NCBI GenBank assembly: GCA_030151135.1
Contig: JASLEQ010000001.1
Coordinates: 1 to 5,821, forward strand
Source of the DNA: Candidatus Sulfotelmatobacter sp.
GTDB lineage: Bacteria; Acidobacteriota; Terriglobia; Terriglobales; SbA1
Reading direction: 5' to 3'
Length of the DNA: 5,821 nucleotides
The translations under genes and the position numbers were made by a program. Shown here one piece after another: positions 1 to 5,821 of the stretch. Under the pieces are notes generated by a model that saw nothing but the letters and a program-made list of their open reading frames with translations, did no database searches and was not told where the DNA came from. Each line of letters starts with the position of its first letter. Within the stretch, counting starts at the first letter, position 1.

Positions 1-929
1 GCCACCATCTCGGCTCGGCCAAGGGAGAGAGCGTTGCCGTCGAGATCGTGCAGCGGGCTTTTGACGGAGGGATTACGTTCTTCGATTGCTGCTGGGAATA
101 CAACCGCGGCAAATCGGAAGACTGGCTTGGGAAAGGCCTGAAAGGAATCCGTGACAAGACGTTCTTGATGACGAAGGTCTGCACGCATGGACGCGATGCG
201 TCACTGGCCATACAGATGCTGGAGCAAAGCCTCCGTCGACTGCAGACCGACTACCTCGACCTTTGGCAGATTCATGGCGTGAGTTTCCCCAATGATCCCG
301 ATCTTTTCATCCGCCCTAACGGTGCCGCAGAGGCGCTGGAGAAAGCGAAAAAGGACGGAAAAGTCCGATACACGGGCTTCACCGGCCACAAGGATCCGGA
401 CATTCATCTGGCCATGCTGAATACCGGCTTTGCGTTCGACGCGGTGCAGATGCCGCTGAATCCATTCGACGCGAATTTTCACAGCTTCGAACAGAAAGTG
501 CTTCCCGTCCTGAATAATCGGGGCATCGCGGCCCTGGGAATGAAGCCCATCGGCGGCCACGGCGAGCCGGTGCAGAAGGGCGTATTTTCCGCGGAAGAGT
601 TGTTGAAATATGCGATGTCGCTTCCAGTGACGACCACAATCACCGGGGTGTCAGAAATTCCCATCCTTGAGCAGAATTTGAAAGTCGCACAAGGATTCGA
701 GACGCTGGGCGAGGGCGAGATGCAGGCGCTTCGCGAGCGGGCGAAACCGTATGCCGGAGATGGTCATTTCGAACTTTACAAGACTTCGATCAAGTTTGAT
801 AACCCGGAAGCTCGCATTGCGCACGAATTCCCATTGGATCTCAAGCAGGTGGAAGTCCAGCAGATGATTCATGCAACCCAGAACACCGGACGTCCTTATC
901 CTCAGGTGACCGATTCGCCAGGAGTATAG
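1..929 (+). CDS. Aldo/keto reductase, 5'-truncated by window edge (paralogue of the next gene)
   Basis: The reading frame is open from the left edge (first full codon at 3) to TAG at 927-929, giving 308 visible residues. The GTG at 48 is internal: the residues before it (HHLGSAKGES) align with YHLGTVSGQV in the downstream paralogue, so the true start lies outside the window. The product is an NAD(P)H-dependent oxidoreductase with the aldo/keto reductase TIM-barrel fold. The expected catalytic tetrad is present: Asp (codon 84-86, in FFDCCWEY), Tyr (99-101), Lys (174-176, in MTKV) and His (273-275, in WQIH). Further blocks are GFTGHKDP, MPLNPFD and, near the C-terminus, TTTITGVSEIPILEQNL, which fits the usual cofactor-loop end of the family. 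By eye, slightly over half of the core residues match the next gene, so the pair looks like an old tandem duplication. The substrate cannot be told. Whether it also carries a Tat signal is not visible. Confidence 0.93.
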   Translation, partial: HHLGSAKGESVAVEIVQRAFDGGITFFDCCWEYNRGKSEDWLGKGLKGIRDKTFLMTKVCTHGRDASLAIQMLEQSLRRLQTDYLDLWQIHGVSFPNDPDLFIRPNGAAEALEKAKKDGKVRYTGFTGHKDPDIHLAMLNTGFAFDAVQMPLNPFDANFHSFEQKVLPVLNNRGIAALGMKPIGGHGEPVQKGVFSAEELLKYAMSLPVTTTITGVSEIPILEQNLKVAQGFETLGEGEMQALRERAKPYAGDGHFELYKTSIKFDNPEARIAHEFPLDLKQVEVQQMIHATQNTGRPYPQVTDSPGV

Positions 930-933
930 AGAG
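928..933 (+). promoter_or_regulatory. Weak Shine-Dalgarno (AGAGAG) for the second aldo/keto reductase
   Basis: AGAGAG overlaps the last two bases of the preceding TAG stop and lies 10 bases before the ATG at 944. A better AGGAG at 920-924 is 19 bases away, too far for normal use. The match is modest, so initiation may depend on ribosomes finishing the upstream gene. Confidence 0.45.
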
Positions 934-943
934 CCACCACGCT

Positions 944-2131
944 ATGCAGATTCATTCATCTTCCGGTCATCCATCCGTATCCAAGGCGAAACCAGCGAAG
1001 GGCGACGGCGCCGTATCGCGGCGCCGCTTTCTGCAAAGGGCGGCTATAGCGGGCGCAACGGCTATGGTGCCTCCGGCGGTAGCATCGGAGCCCGAGCAAA
1101 CCGCGAATTCTCAAGGCCCCGATGGTTTACATAAGGAAAACGGACAGCGATTGCCGACTCCTATCGTGCCGAACTTTAAAGGATCGTATCCCAGTTCTGG
1201 CCTGCCGCAGTTTCAGGTTCCCAAACGGCCCATGGGAAACACCGGCCTGCAAGTCTCGATCATCGGACTTGGTGGATATCATCTTGGGACGGTCTCGGGC
1301 CAGGTGGAAGTCAACAACATGATCGCCAAGGCGCTGGACTATGGCATCAACTTTTTTGATAACGCGTGGGAGTACCATGGGGGCATGAGCGAGGAGCGTG
1401 TGGGCACAGCGCTTAAGGGCAAGCGCGACCAGGCCATCGTGATGACCAAGGTATGTACGCACGGACGCAAAAAAGATGTGGCCATGCGACAACTGGAGGA
1501 ATCGCTGCGGCGCCTGCAAACCGATCACCTGGATGTGTGGCAGGTCCACGAGGTGATCTACTACAACGATCCGGAACTGGCGTACGCCACGGATGGCGTG
1601 CTAGAGGCGCTGTCTGCGGCCAGGCAGCAGGGGAAGGTGCGATTCGTTGGATTCACGGGGCATAAGAACCCATCCATTCATCTCGATATGCTGAACCGGG
1701 GATTCGCCTTCGATACCGTGCAGATGCCCATTAATCCTTTTGACCCGGGATTTCGATCGTTTGAGCGGGAAGTGCTTCCGGTCGCGGTGAAGAAGGGCAT
1801 GGCTGTGTTGTCGATGAAGAGCATGGGTGGTTCGGGGGAGGCCATCGTGCAGGGAGCACTCACGCCGACAGAGGCACTCAGTTACGCTATGAGCGTGCAT
1901 GGTGTATCTACCACTATCTCAGGCATGGACTCAATGGAAGTGCTCGACCAGAATCTGCAGATCCTCAATGATTTCCAGCCGCTCAGTGAGCAGCAGATGT
2001 CAGAGTTGCGCGAGCATGGGCGCCGATTCAACGATGGACGCTATGAGCTGTTCAAAAGCACGATGAAGTACGATGGCGATCTCGGCCGGCAACAGCACAA
2101 CTTCCCCTCGGCCGAAGAATTACCTGCCTGA
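944..2131 (+). CDS. Twin-arginine (Tat) exported aldo/keto reductase
   Basis: 395 residues, complete. Residues 25-31 read SRRRFLQ, a good twin-arginine motif. An alanine-rich hydrophobic stretch follows (about 33-47), with a plausible signal peptidase site after PPAVA (residue 47). This predicts export in folded form, with cofactor already bound, to the periplasm. A linker rich in polar residues and proline (about 48-92) precedes the reductase barrel, which begins near RPMGNTGL (95-102). The catalytic tetrad is Asp139, Tyr144, Lys169 and His202. Other family blocks are TKVCTHGR, GFTGHKNP, MPINPFD, LSMKSMGG and STTISGMDSMEVLDQNL. The length is above the usual 300-330 residues because of the signal and linker. 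The ATG at 944 is chosen because it includes the whole Tat signal and follows the previous stop by 14 bases. The substrate is unknown; a redox role on an envelope carbonyl compound is inference. No iron-sulphur cysteine cluster is seen. Confidence 0.93.
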   Translation: MQIHSSSGHPSVSKAKPAKGDGAVSRRRFLQRAAIAGATAMVPPAVASEPEQTANSQGPDGLHKENGQRLPTPIVPNFKGSYPSSGLPQFQVPKRPMGNTGLQVSIIGLGGYHLGTVSGQVEVNNMIAKALDYGINFFDNAWEYHGGMSEERVGTALKGKRDQAIVMTKVCTHGRKKDVAMRQLEESLRRLQTDHLDVWQVHEVIYYNDPELAYATDGVLEALSAARQQGKVRFVGFTGHKNPSIHLDMLNRGFAFDTVQMPINPFDPGFRSFEREVLPVAVKKGMAVLSMKSMGGSGEAIVQGALTPTEALSYAMSVHGVSTTISGMDSMEVLDQNLQILNDFQPLSEQQMSELREHGRRFNDGRYELFKSTMKYDGDLGRQQHNFPSAEELPA

Positions 2132-2133
2132 GA

Positions 2134-2138
2134 GAGGA
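2134..2138 (+). promoter_or_regulatory. Shine-Dalgarno (GAGGA) for the DUF3175 gene
   Basis: GAGGA lies 4 bases before the ATG at 2143, within a longer purine run that starts inside the preceding TGA stop (2129-2131). It supports ATG 2143 as the start and suggests translation coupled to the upstream reductase. Confidence 0.65.
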
Positions 2139-2142
2139 TCAC

Positions 2143-2430
2143 ATGGCTCAATTGAAAAAGATATGGGTCATAACAGTGAAGACGGATGCTACGCATCCGC
2201 CGGAAGGACTATTCACGCGCGATCCAGAGACGATCGCACGCAAACTTGCATCGAAGGAAGTTTCGCCGAAATGCCCCGGGTCGGGAATGCGCATGCTGAC
2301 GTACTTCATCAATCGTGCGGGGAAGGGATTGAGCCCGACACGTAGAAAGAATCTCGAGGAGGCCAAGGACCTACTTTCCGAGCGCGTGAAGAAATCGCAC
2401 GAGCTGGAAAAGAAGAACAAACACCATTGA
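2143..2430 (+). CDS. DUF3175-family small protein
   Basis: 95 residues, complete, starting 11 bases after the reductase stop. The pattern matches what I know of DUF3175 proteins: an early conserved Trp (W8, in KKIWVITV), GLFTRDPETIARKL (22-35), then MLTYFINRAGKGLSPTRR (51-68) and an EEAK helix (72-75). This core is followed by a charged lysine-rich tail ending in KKNKHH. There is no signal peptide or membrane segment, so it should be cytoplasmic. The function of the family is not known to me; the high lysine/arginine content would allow nucleic-acid binding, but nothing shows this directly. It sits between the exported reductase and another small basic protein, with tight spacing on both sides, so co-expression is likely. 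Confidence 0.85.
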   Translation: MAQLKKIWVITVKTDATHPPEGLFTRDPETIARKLASKEVSPKCPGSGMRMLTYFINRAGKGLSPTRRKNLEEAKDLLSERVKKSHELEKKNKHH

Positions 2431-2432
2431 GG
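2429..2432 (+). promoter_or_regulatory. Shine-Dalgarno (GAGG) that fixes the DUF6496 start
   Basis: GAGG overlaps the TGA stop (2428-2430) of the DUF3175 gene and lies 9 bases before ATG 2442, within the purine-rich GAGGGGGTGG. It favours ATG 2442 over the in-frame TTG at 2427, which has no comparable site at the right distance and would overlap the upstream gene. Confidence 0.65.
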
Positions 2433-2441
2433 GGGTGGGCC

Positions 2442-2849
2442 ATGTCAGAGAAGACCACGGTGAAGAAAGCGAAAGAAGACCTGCGGGAGGGGAAGTCGCC
2501 AACCACCGCCGCTGGAGAATTCGTGAAAGAGGAAATCGAGCACGTCCGCCAAGGCAAGCACGGGGCCCGATCAGCAAAACAAGCCATCGCCATCGGGCTC
2601 AGCAAGGCGCGGCGCGCGGGTATACCGTTGAAACCTCCGGTGGCAGGGAAGACCAGTGCAAGCACCCGCCAGAAAGCCGCGCGCGACTACGAGAAGGGCC
2701 AGAAGAATCCACAGAGCAGCGAAGAAGGATCGACGCAGCGAAGCCGCTCGCGCCTAAAGGCGATGCAACGCGAGCCAAAGTCTTCCGTCGGTCACGCGGC
2801 GCTTTCCCGCCAGTCGAAGAATGCGGCTCGCCGTCGGAAGGACAGCTAG
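2442..2849 (+). CDS. DUF6496-like small basic protein
   Basis: 135 residues from ATG 2442 to TAG 2847-2849. The N-terminal half holds recognisable blocks: REGKSPTTAAGEFVKEEIEH (15-34), then GKHGARSAKQAIAIGLSKAR (38-57) and RAGIPL. The RSxKQAIAIGLSxAR element is the hallmark I associate with DUF6496. The C-terminal half is low-complexity and rich in Ser, Gln, Lys and Arg, ending in ALSRQSKNAARRRKDS. I count 33 Lys/Arg against 14 Asp/Glu, so the protein is strongly basic. There is no signal peptide or membrane segment. The tail resembles disordered nucleic-acid-binding tails, but that is inference and no function is established. It is the last gene of the operon and ends inside the stop of the convergent transporter, with the shared palindrome CTAG at 2846-2849. 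Confidence 0.8.
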   Translation: MSEKTTVKKAKEDLREGKSPTTAAGEFVKEEIEHVRQGKHGARSAKQAIAIGLSKARRAGIPLKPPVAGKTSASTRQKAARDYEKGQKNPQSSEEGSTQRSRSRLKAMQREPKSSVGHAALSRQSKNAARRRKDS

Positions 2850-4087
2850 ACCCCAAACTTCTGTCCGTGGCGCTCTCGCCCTACCATCGCCATGATCGAC
2901 GCCAGAACGAAGACACTCATTGCGGTGAGTGCCATGGCGGTGGCGTAGCTGGTTTTTTGCGCGTATACGGCCTCGATATAGACCACCGAGCTGGCGATAA
3001 TTCCTGCGCTCTGATAGGCGAAGCCCGGCAGGAGAGCACGCACGGAATCGGGCGAGAGTTCGGATAGGTGCGCGGGAATTACGCCCCACGCGCCCTGTAC
3101 CATGAATTGCATCAGAAAAGCTCCCACGACGAGAAGGATCATGTTGGGGGCATACGCCCACAAGGGAATCAACACGGCGGCGAGGATGAAGGCGGTGACG
3201 ATCGCTTTTCTGCGTCCCCAAAGATCGGACAGTCGACCGAACACCAGCCCACCGATGATTGCTCCGATCCCTGAGATGGCGGTGATCGTAGCGCGTTGCG
3301 GGGGGCCGAAGTGCCATTGGCGCTGCAGAAATGTGGGGTACATGTCCTGCGTGCCGTGCGAGGCAAACAACATCATGGTCATGAATGCAAGCAGGTAGAA
3401 GAACAGCCTCCAGTGAGAAAGGATCTCGCGCCGTTGTTCAGGCCAGGGCTGGCGCGATTTAAACTCCTTTTTCCAGACCTCGGATTCTTTCACGCAGAAC
3501 TTGATATAGAGCACCAGGGCGATGGCGGGCAGGCTGCCGAGGTAAAACAAGGGTCGCCAACCAAGCGGGCCGATGAGGAAGAAGTAGGCAACCGCTGCCA
3601 ATACATTCCCCGCCGCGTATCCTTCCTGCAGAAGCCCGGACATAAGGCCGCGCAAGCGCCGCGGCGCTCCTTCCATGGCGAGGGTGGCAGAGACGCCCCA
3701 GCATCCGCCCATTACGATGCCGAAGAGCGCGCGCACGACGAGGAGTGTGGTGTAATTCGGCGCCAGGCCGGTCATGATGTCGGAGATTGCGAAGACACCG
3801 GTATTGATCATCAGTGGAACGCGGCGGCCATATCGATCGGCCAGGAATCCGAAGATGAATCCACCCACCGGACGAAAGGCCATGGTCATGGTGATGATGA
3901 GCGCGATTTCGGCATCGGACTTATGAAAATCGTGCGCCATCGCCGTCAGGCAGAAGGTGACGCGAAAAAAGTCGAAGGCGTCCAATAACCATCCGGAAAA
4001 GCCCGCGATCACCGCGGGAGGGTGGCTGGTCTCGTTCCCGGGTTGTGACGAAAGAGCCCCAGCCTGTGACGGGTCGGCTGTTGCCAT
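2846..4087 (-). CDS. MFS transporter, sialate:H+ symporter (SHS/JEN/NanT)-like, probable carboxylate importer
   Basis: 413 residues, complete, about 12 predicted membrane helices, inner membrane. A polar N-terminus (1-25) leads into helix 1 with GWLLDAFDFF (32-41), typical of the SHS family. The MFS motif A appears as GFLADRYGRR (80-89) and again in the second half as GRLSDLWGRRK (284-294), consistent with the duplicated six-helix fold. SHGTQDMYPT (243-252) in helix 7 fits the JEN signature NXX[S/T]HX[S/T]QDXXXT, except that the leading Asn is Leu240. This favours a proton-coupled carrier for a monocarboxylate (lactate- or pyruvate-like) or an acidic sugar; the exact substrate is open. The ATG at 4085-4087 is supported by a GAGGTG ribosome site. 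It is transcribed towards the DUF6496 gene, overlapping it by 4 bases, and divergently from the TonB-dependent receptor. Confidence 0.9.
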   Translation of the reverse strand: MATADPSQAGALSSQPGNETSHPPAVIAGFSGWLLDAFDFFRVTFCLTAMAHDFHKSDAEIALIITMTMAFRPVGGFIFGFLADRYGRRVPLMINTGVFAISDIMTGLAPNYTTLLVVRALFGIVMGGCWGVSATLAMEGAPRRLRGLMSGLLQEGYAAGNVLAAVAYFFLIGPLGWRPLFYLGSLPAIALVLYIKFCVKESEVWKKEFKSRQPWPEQRREILSHWRLFFYLLAFMTMMLFASHGTQDMYPTFLQRQWHFGPPQRATITAISGIGAIIGGLVFGRLSDLWGRRKAIVTAFILAAVLIPLWAYAPNMILLVVGAFLMQFMVQGAWGVIPAHLSELSPDSVRALLPGFAYQSAGIIASSVVYIEAVYAQKTSYATAMALTAMSVFVLASIMAMVGRERHGQKFGV

Positions 4088-4092
4088 GCAGG

Positions 4093-4098
4093 CACCTC
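4093..4098 (-). promoter_or_regulatory. Shine-Dalgarno (GAGGTG) of the MFS transporter gene
   Basis: On the minus strand GAGGTG lies 5 bases before the ATG at 4087. It is a close match to the consensus and supports this start, which leaves a 25-residue polar N-terminus before the first membrane helix. Confidence 0.7.
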
Positions 4099-4116
4099 AA
4101 GCAGTCAGTTGCACGT

Positions 4117-4166
4117 TTGAAACGCGCATGTTCAATTACGCTAACAGACGTTCAAGCGGAGTTGAA
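4117..4166. repeat. Cluster of TTGAA/TTCAA half-sites upstream of the transporter (possible operator)
   Basis: TTGAA at 4117-4121 and TTCAA at 4131-4135 form one inverted pair; TTCAA at 4151-4155 and TTGAA at 4162-4166 form another. The two inner copies extend to GTTCAA and start exactly 20 bases apart, about two helical turns. The cluster lies 30-79 bases upstream of the transporter start codon, where a promoter or operator would be expected. The units are short and could occur by chance; no regulator is identified. Confidence 0.3.
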
Positions 4167-4578
4167 ACCAGGCATGCGGGAGCGGCAACGGCATACCAGC
4201 CGACGGCATCGCGGCAGACCACCCATCAACATACATTGCCATCTAAGTGGGCTGGGCCAGAAGCGCAATTGCAAGCGTTCGCAAATCCATGCGGATCGCA
4301 ACGTCCGAGACAGCGATCCAATTTATCCACGATTCTCTTACCGGCTCCATGTTGACCCTTCTTCGGCAAAGCACAAATTGTACCGGGGATGGCGGAGCTT
4401 CTCTTCGTGTGCGGTAGCTTTGCTGTATTTTGATTCGAGCCGAGTTGCGCGCCTGGGGAGGATTTCAATCGCTTTAGTCGTGGCGATTGTTTGTCGGAGT
4501 GTCGTGCCGGTCCCGCCGCGATTGTTCAGTGGGTGTTCTCCGGACTTGCTTGCGTTCCAGAGCATGCGCGCCATGGAC

Positions 4579-4584
4579 AAGGAG
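4579..4584 (+). promoter_or_regulatory. Shine-Dalgarno (AAGGAG) that fixes the receptor start
   Basis: AAGGAG lies 7 bases before ATG 4592, an ideal distance. The nearby ATG at 4573 is in another frame and lies upstream of this site, so it is not the start. Confidence 0.75.
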
Positions 4585-4591
4585 ATCACAC

Positions 4592-5821
4592 ATGCACTTC
4601 CCCCCCTTCAAGGCCAGGATTCATTTTTTAGACGCACATCTTCTCCGGGCGCTACAGGCGCTCTTTGTGCTTACCACGTGCTTACTTGTCAGCTCCCACG
4701 CACACGCGCAGTACCGGGCTTCAATCCAGGGCACCGTGACCGACACGCAAGGCGGCGTAATTCCGGGCGCCAAGCTCACGCTGACCAACCTCCAGACAAA
4801 TGAGAAGCAGGAGAGAACCAGCAGTGAAGTTGGCGTCTATAGCTTCAATGGTCTGCCTCCAAGCGCCTTCAAACTTGTGGTCGAAAAGGATGGGTTTCAG
4901 ACCAAGGTACTAGATAACCTGAAGATCATTCCTGAACAGCCGAATTCGATCGACGTGAAGCTGGAGGTCGGACAGGTGGCGCAGACGGTGACGGTAGACG
5001 CGTCTGCGACGCCGTTGATTGATACAGCAACTGCCTCGATTGGCGGCACGATCAGCGAAACCCAGATTCAGAACATGCCCAGTTTCGGTCGGGATGTCTT
5101 TCAACTCACCCAGTTCGCTCCCGGGACCATCAGTGACATGTCTCAGGGCTCTGGTGGCGGCACCTTCAAACTGCCTGGCGTCCAGGGCCCGGGGGGAACG
5201 TCCTCAAACGGCGGGATCTTCTCTACCGAGAACGGTCCGCAGGCGATGGCCAATGGCGGTCAGTATCAGAGCAACGGCATCAGCGTCGACGGTATTAGCA
5301 CCGCCAGCGCGGTCTGGGGGGGCACCTCGGTTATCACCCCGTCAGAGGAATCGGTCGACAATGTGCACGTGCTGAGTAATGCTTACGATGCCGAATACGG
5401 ACGATTTTCCGGGGCACAGATCCAGGTCACCTCAAAGGCGGGCACCAACACGCCGCACGGCAGCGTCTTCTTCCAGCGCTGGAGTCCGGGCCTGAATGCT
5501 TATCAGCGCTATAACGGGACGGGATATTACAAGCCCGGCACCCCTGCGCAGAGGGGATTGCTGCGCGATGAGCAACAGTTCAACCAATATGGCGCCAGCC
5601 TGGGAGGCCCACTGTGGAAAGACAAAATCTTTGCGTTCTTTGCGTACGAGGGCCAGCGAAGCGGCGTCATCAATAATACTGCGACCGGCTGGTACGATAC
5701 TCCAACTTTCGACAAACTCGCGGCGCCGGGCCCGATTGCCGCCTCTTACCTGGCGTTTCCGGGCGAGGCCGTGAATGGTGTACTGATCGATCAAAGTTGC
5801 TCGGATATTGGTTTGGCGGAG
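4592..5821 (+). CDS. Oar-like TonB-dependent outer-membrane receptor with carboxypeptidase-regulatory-like domain, 3'-truncated
   Basis: 410 codons are visible with no stop before the right edge; relatives are commonly around 1,000-1,200 residues, so well over half is missing. A signal peptide with a hydrophobic core (about 20-35) ends at SSHAHA, with likely cleavage after Ala39. Residues 44-126 form a carboxypeptidase-regulatory-like beta-sandwich, from SIQGTVTDTQGGVIPGAKLT through GVYSFNGLPP to LEVGQVAQTV. A plug-like region follows (about 138-290), including TQIQNMPSFGRDVFQL, ISVDGIS and AYDAEYGRFSGAQIQVTSKA. The barrel then begins, with GSVFFQRW and QYGASLGGPLWKDKIFAFFAYEG. This layout is characteristic of the expanded acidobacterial receptors related to myxobacterial Oar. 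It should sit in the outer membrane and either import large substrates or act as a surface protein; the ligand is unknown. The start is set by AAGGAG at 4579-4584. Cys30 lies in a poor lipobox, so a lipoprotein is unlikely. Confidence 0.93.
   Translation, partial: MHFPPFKARIHFLDAHLLRALQALFVLTTCLLVSSHAHAQYRASIQGTVTDTQGGVIPGAKLTLTNLQTNEKQERTSSEVGVYSFNGLPPSAFKLVVEKDGFQTKVLDNLKIIPEQPNSIDVKLEVGQVAQTVTVDASATPLIDTATASIGGTISETQIQNMPSFGRDVFQLTQFAPGTISDMSQGSGGGTFKLPGVQGPGGTSSNGGIFSTENGPQAMANGGQYQSNGISVDGISTASAVWGGTSVITPSEESVDNVHVLSNAYDAEYGRFSGAQIQVTSKAGTNTPHGSVFFQRWSPGLNAYQRYNGTGYYKPGTPAQRGLLRDEQQFNQYGASLGGPLWKDKIFAFFAYEGQRSGVINNTATGWYDTPTFDKLAAPGPIAASYLAFPGEAVNGVLIDQSCSDIGLAE

Larger units (their letters stand above)
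4088..4591. other. 504-base divergent intergenic region between transporter and receptor genes
   Basis: This gap must hold the promoters of both flanking genes. Seen directly: a ribosome site at each end and a cluster of TTGAA/TTCAA half-sites at 4117-4166. A TTGACC at 4352-4357 could be a -35 box for the receptor, but no good -10 follows at 16-18 bases, so I do not call it. The stretch 4170-4570 shows no convincing terminator hairpin, tRNA or coding frame. An open + frame runs through it from 4045 to 4803, but its translation is arginine- and proline-rich and overlaps both flanking genes out of frame. The length leaves room for a long 5' leader or regulatory sites on the receptor side. Confidence 0.7.

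Noticed and set aside
48..929. GTG at 48 as the start of the first reductase
   Set aside because: The frame stays open upstream, and the preceding residues align with the paralogue's barrel (HHLG/YHLG), so this GTG is an internal valine.
2427..2441. TTG at 2427 as the start of the DUF6496 gene
   Set aside because: It would overlap the upstream stop. ATG 2442 has GAGG 9 bases upstream and begins the family-like sequence.
2931..2958. GCCA/TGGC stem followed by T6 as a terminator for the + operon
   Set aside because: The stem is only 4 base pairs and 8 bases separate it from the T run. The T run is simply a Lys-Thr region of the transporter read on the other strand.
2435..3067. 210-codon + strand open frame overlapping the DUF6496 gene
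   Set aside because: It is a frame-shifted reading of the DUF6496 gene that continues antisense into the transporter. The DUF6496 frame has recognisable conserved blocks and a proper ribosome site.
3296..3988. 230-codon + strand open frame inside the transporter
   Set aside because: It lies wholly antisense to a well-supported membrane transporter. Its His/Glu/Arg-rich composition is what the reverse strand of a high-GC membrane gene gives.
4352..4383. TTGACC as the -35 box of a receptor promoter
   Set aside because: The hexamer is good, but no acceptable -10 lies 16-18 bases downstream; the best alternatives match only about half of the consensus.
4592..4711. Lipoprotein signal at Cys30 of the receptor
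   Set aside because: LTTC is a poor lipobox, and an AHA-Q signal peptidase I site follows, as expected for an outer-membrane barrel.
4045..4803. Long + strand open frame (252 codons) across the intergenic region
   Set aside because: It overlaps the transporter start antisense and the receptor signal region out of frame, has no clear ribosome site, and its arginine/proline-rich translation resembles no family I know.

Overview
The window looks like chromosomal DNA of a soil-type Acidobacteriota, probably class Terriglobia. The strongest indicator is the right-hand gene. It is an Oar-like TonB-dependent receptor with an N-terminal carboxypeptidase-regulatory-like domain, a family greatly expanded in that phylum. 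A Tat-exported aldo/keto reductase and small DUF3175 and DUF6496 proteins fit the same picture. The assignment rests on protein style only; no marker gene is present.

Left part (1-2849, + strand): four closely spaced genes, very probably one operon that begins upstream of the window. Two are tandem paralogous aldo/keto reductases, the first cut by the window edge and the second carrying a twin-arginine signal. They are followed by two small, lysine/arginine-rich proteins of uncharacterised families (DUF3175 and DUF6496). Gaps are only 11-14 bases, and each Shine-Dalgarno-like sequence overlaps or directly follows the preceding stop codon, so translational coupling is likely.

Middle part (2846-4087, - strand): a complete 12-TM major facilitator transporter. 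It resembles the sialate:H+ symporter (SHS/JEN/NanT) family and has a near-complete JEN-type signature, so the substrate is likely a carboxylate or acidic sugar. It converges on the operon, and the two genes share the palindrome CTAG as overlapping stop codons.

Right part (4088-5821): a 504-base gap separates the divergently transcribed transporter and receptor. It holds both ribosome binding sites and a cluster of TTGAA/TTCAA half-sites upstream of the transporter. No further gene is convincing there. The receptor gene starts at 4592 with a strong Shine-Dalgarno and runs off the right edge.

Functionally, the divergent pair could form an outer- and inner-membrane uptake route, which is inference from position only. 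No mobile element, CRISPR array, tRNA or rRNA was seen. The least-described part is the co-operonic pairing of exported-type aldo/keto reductases with the two small basic DUF proteins.
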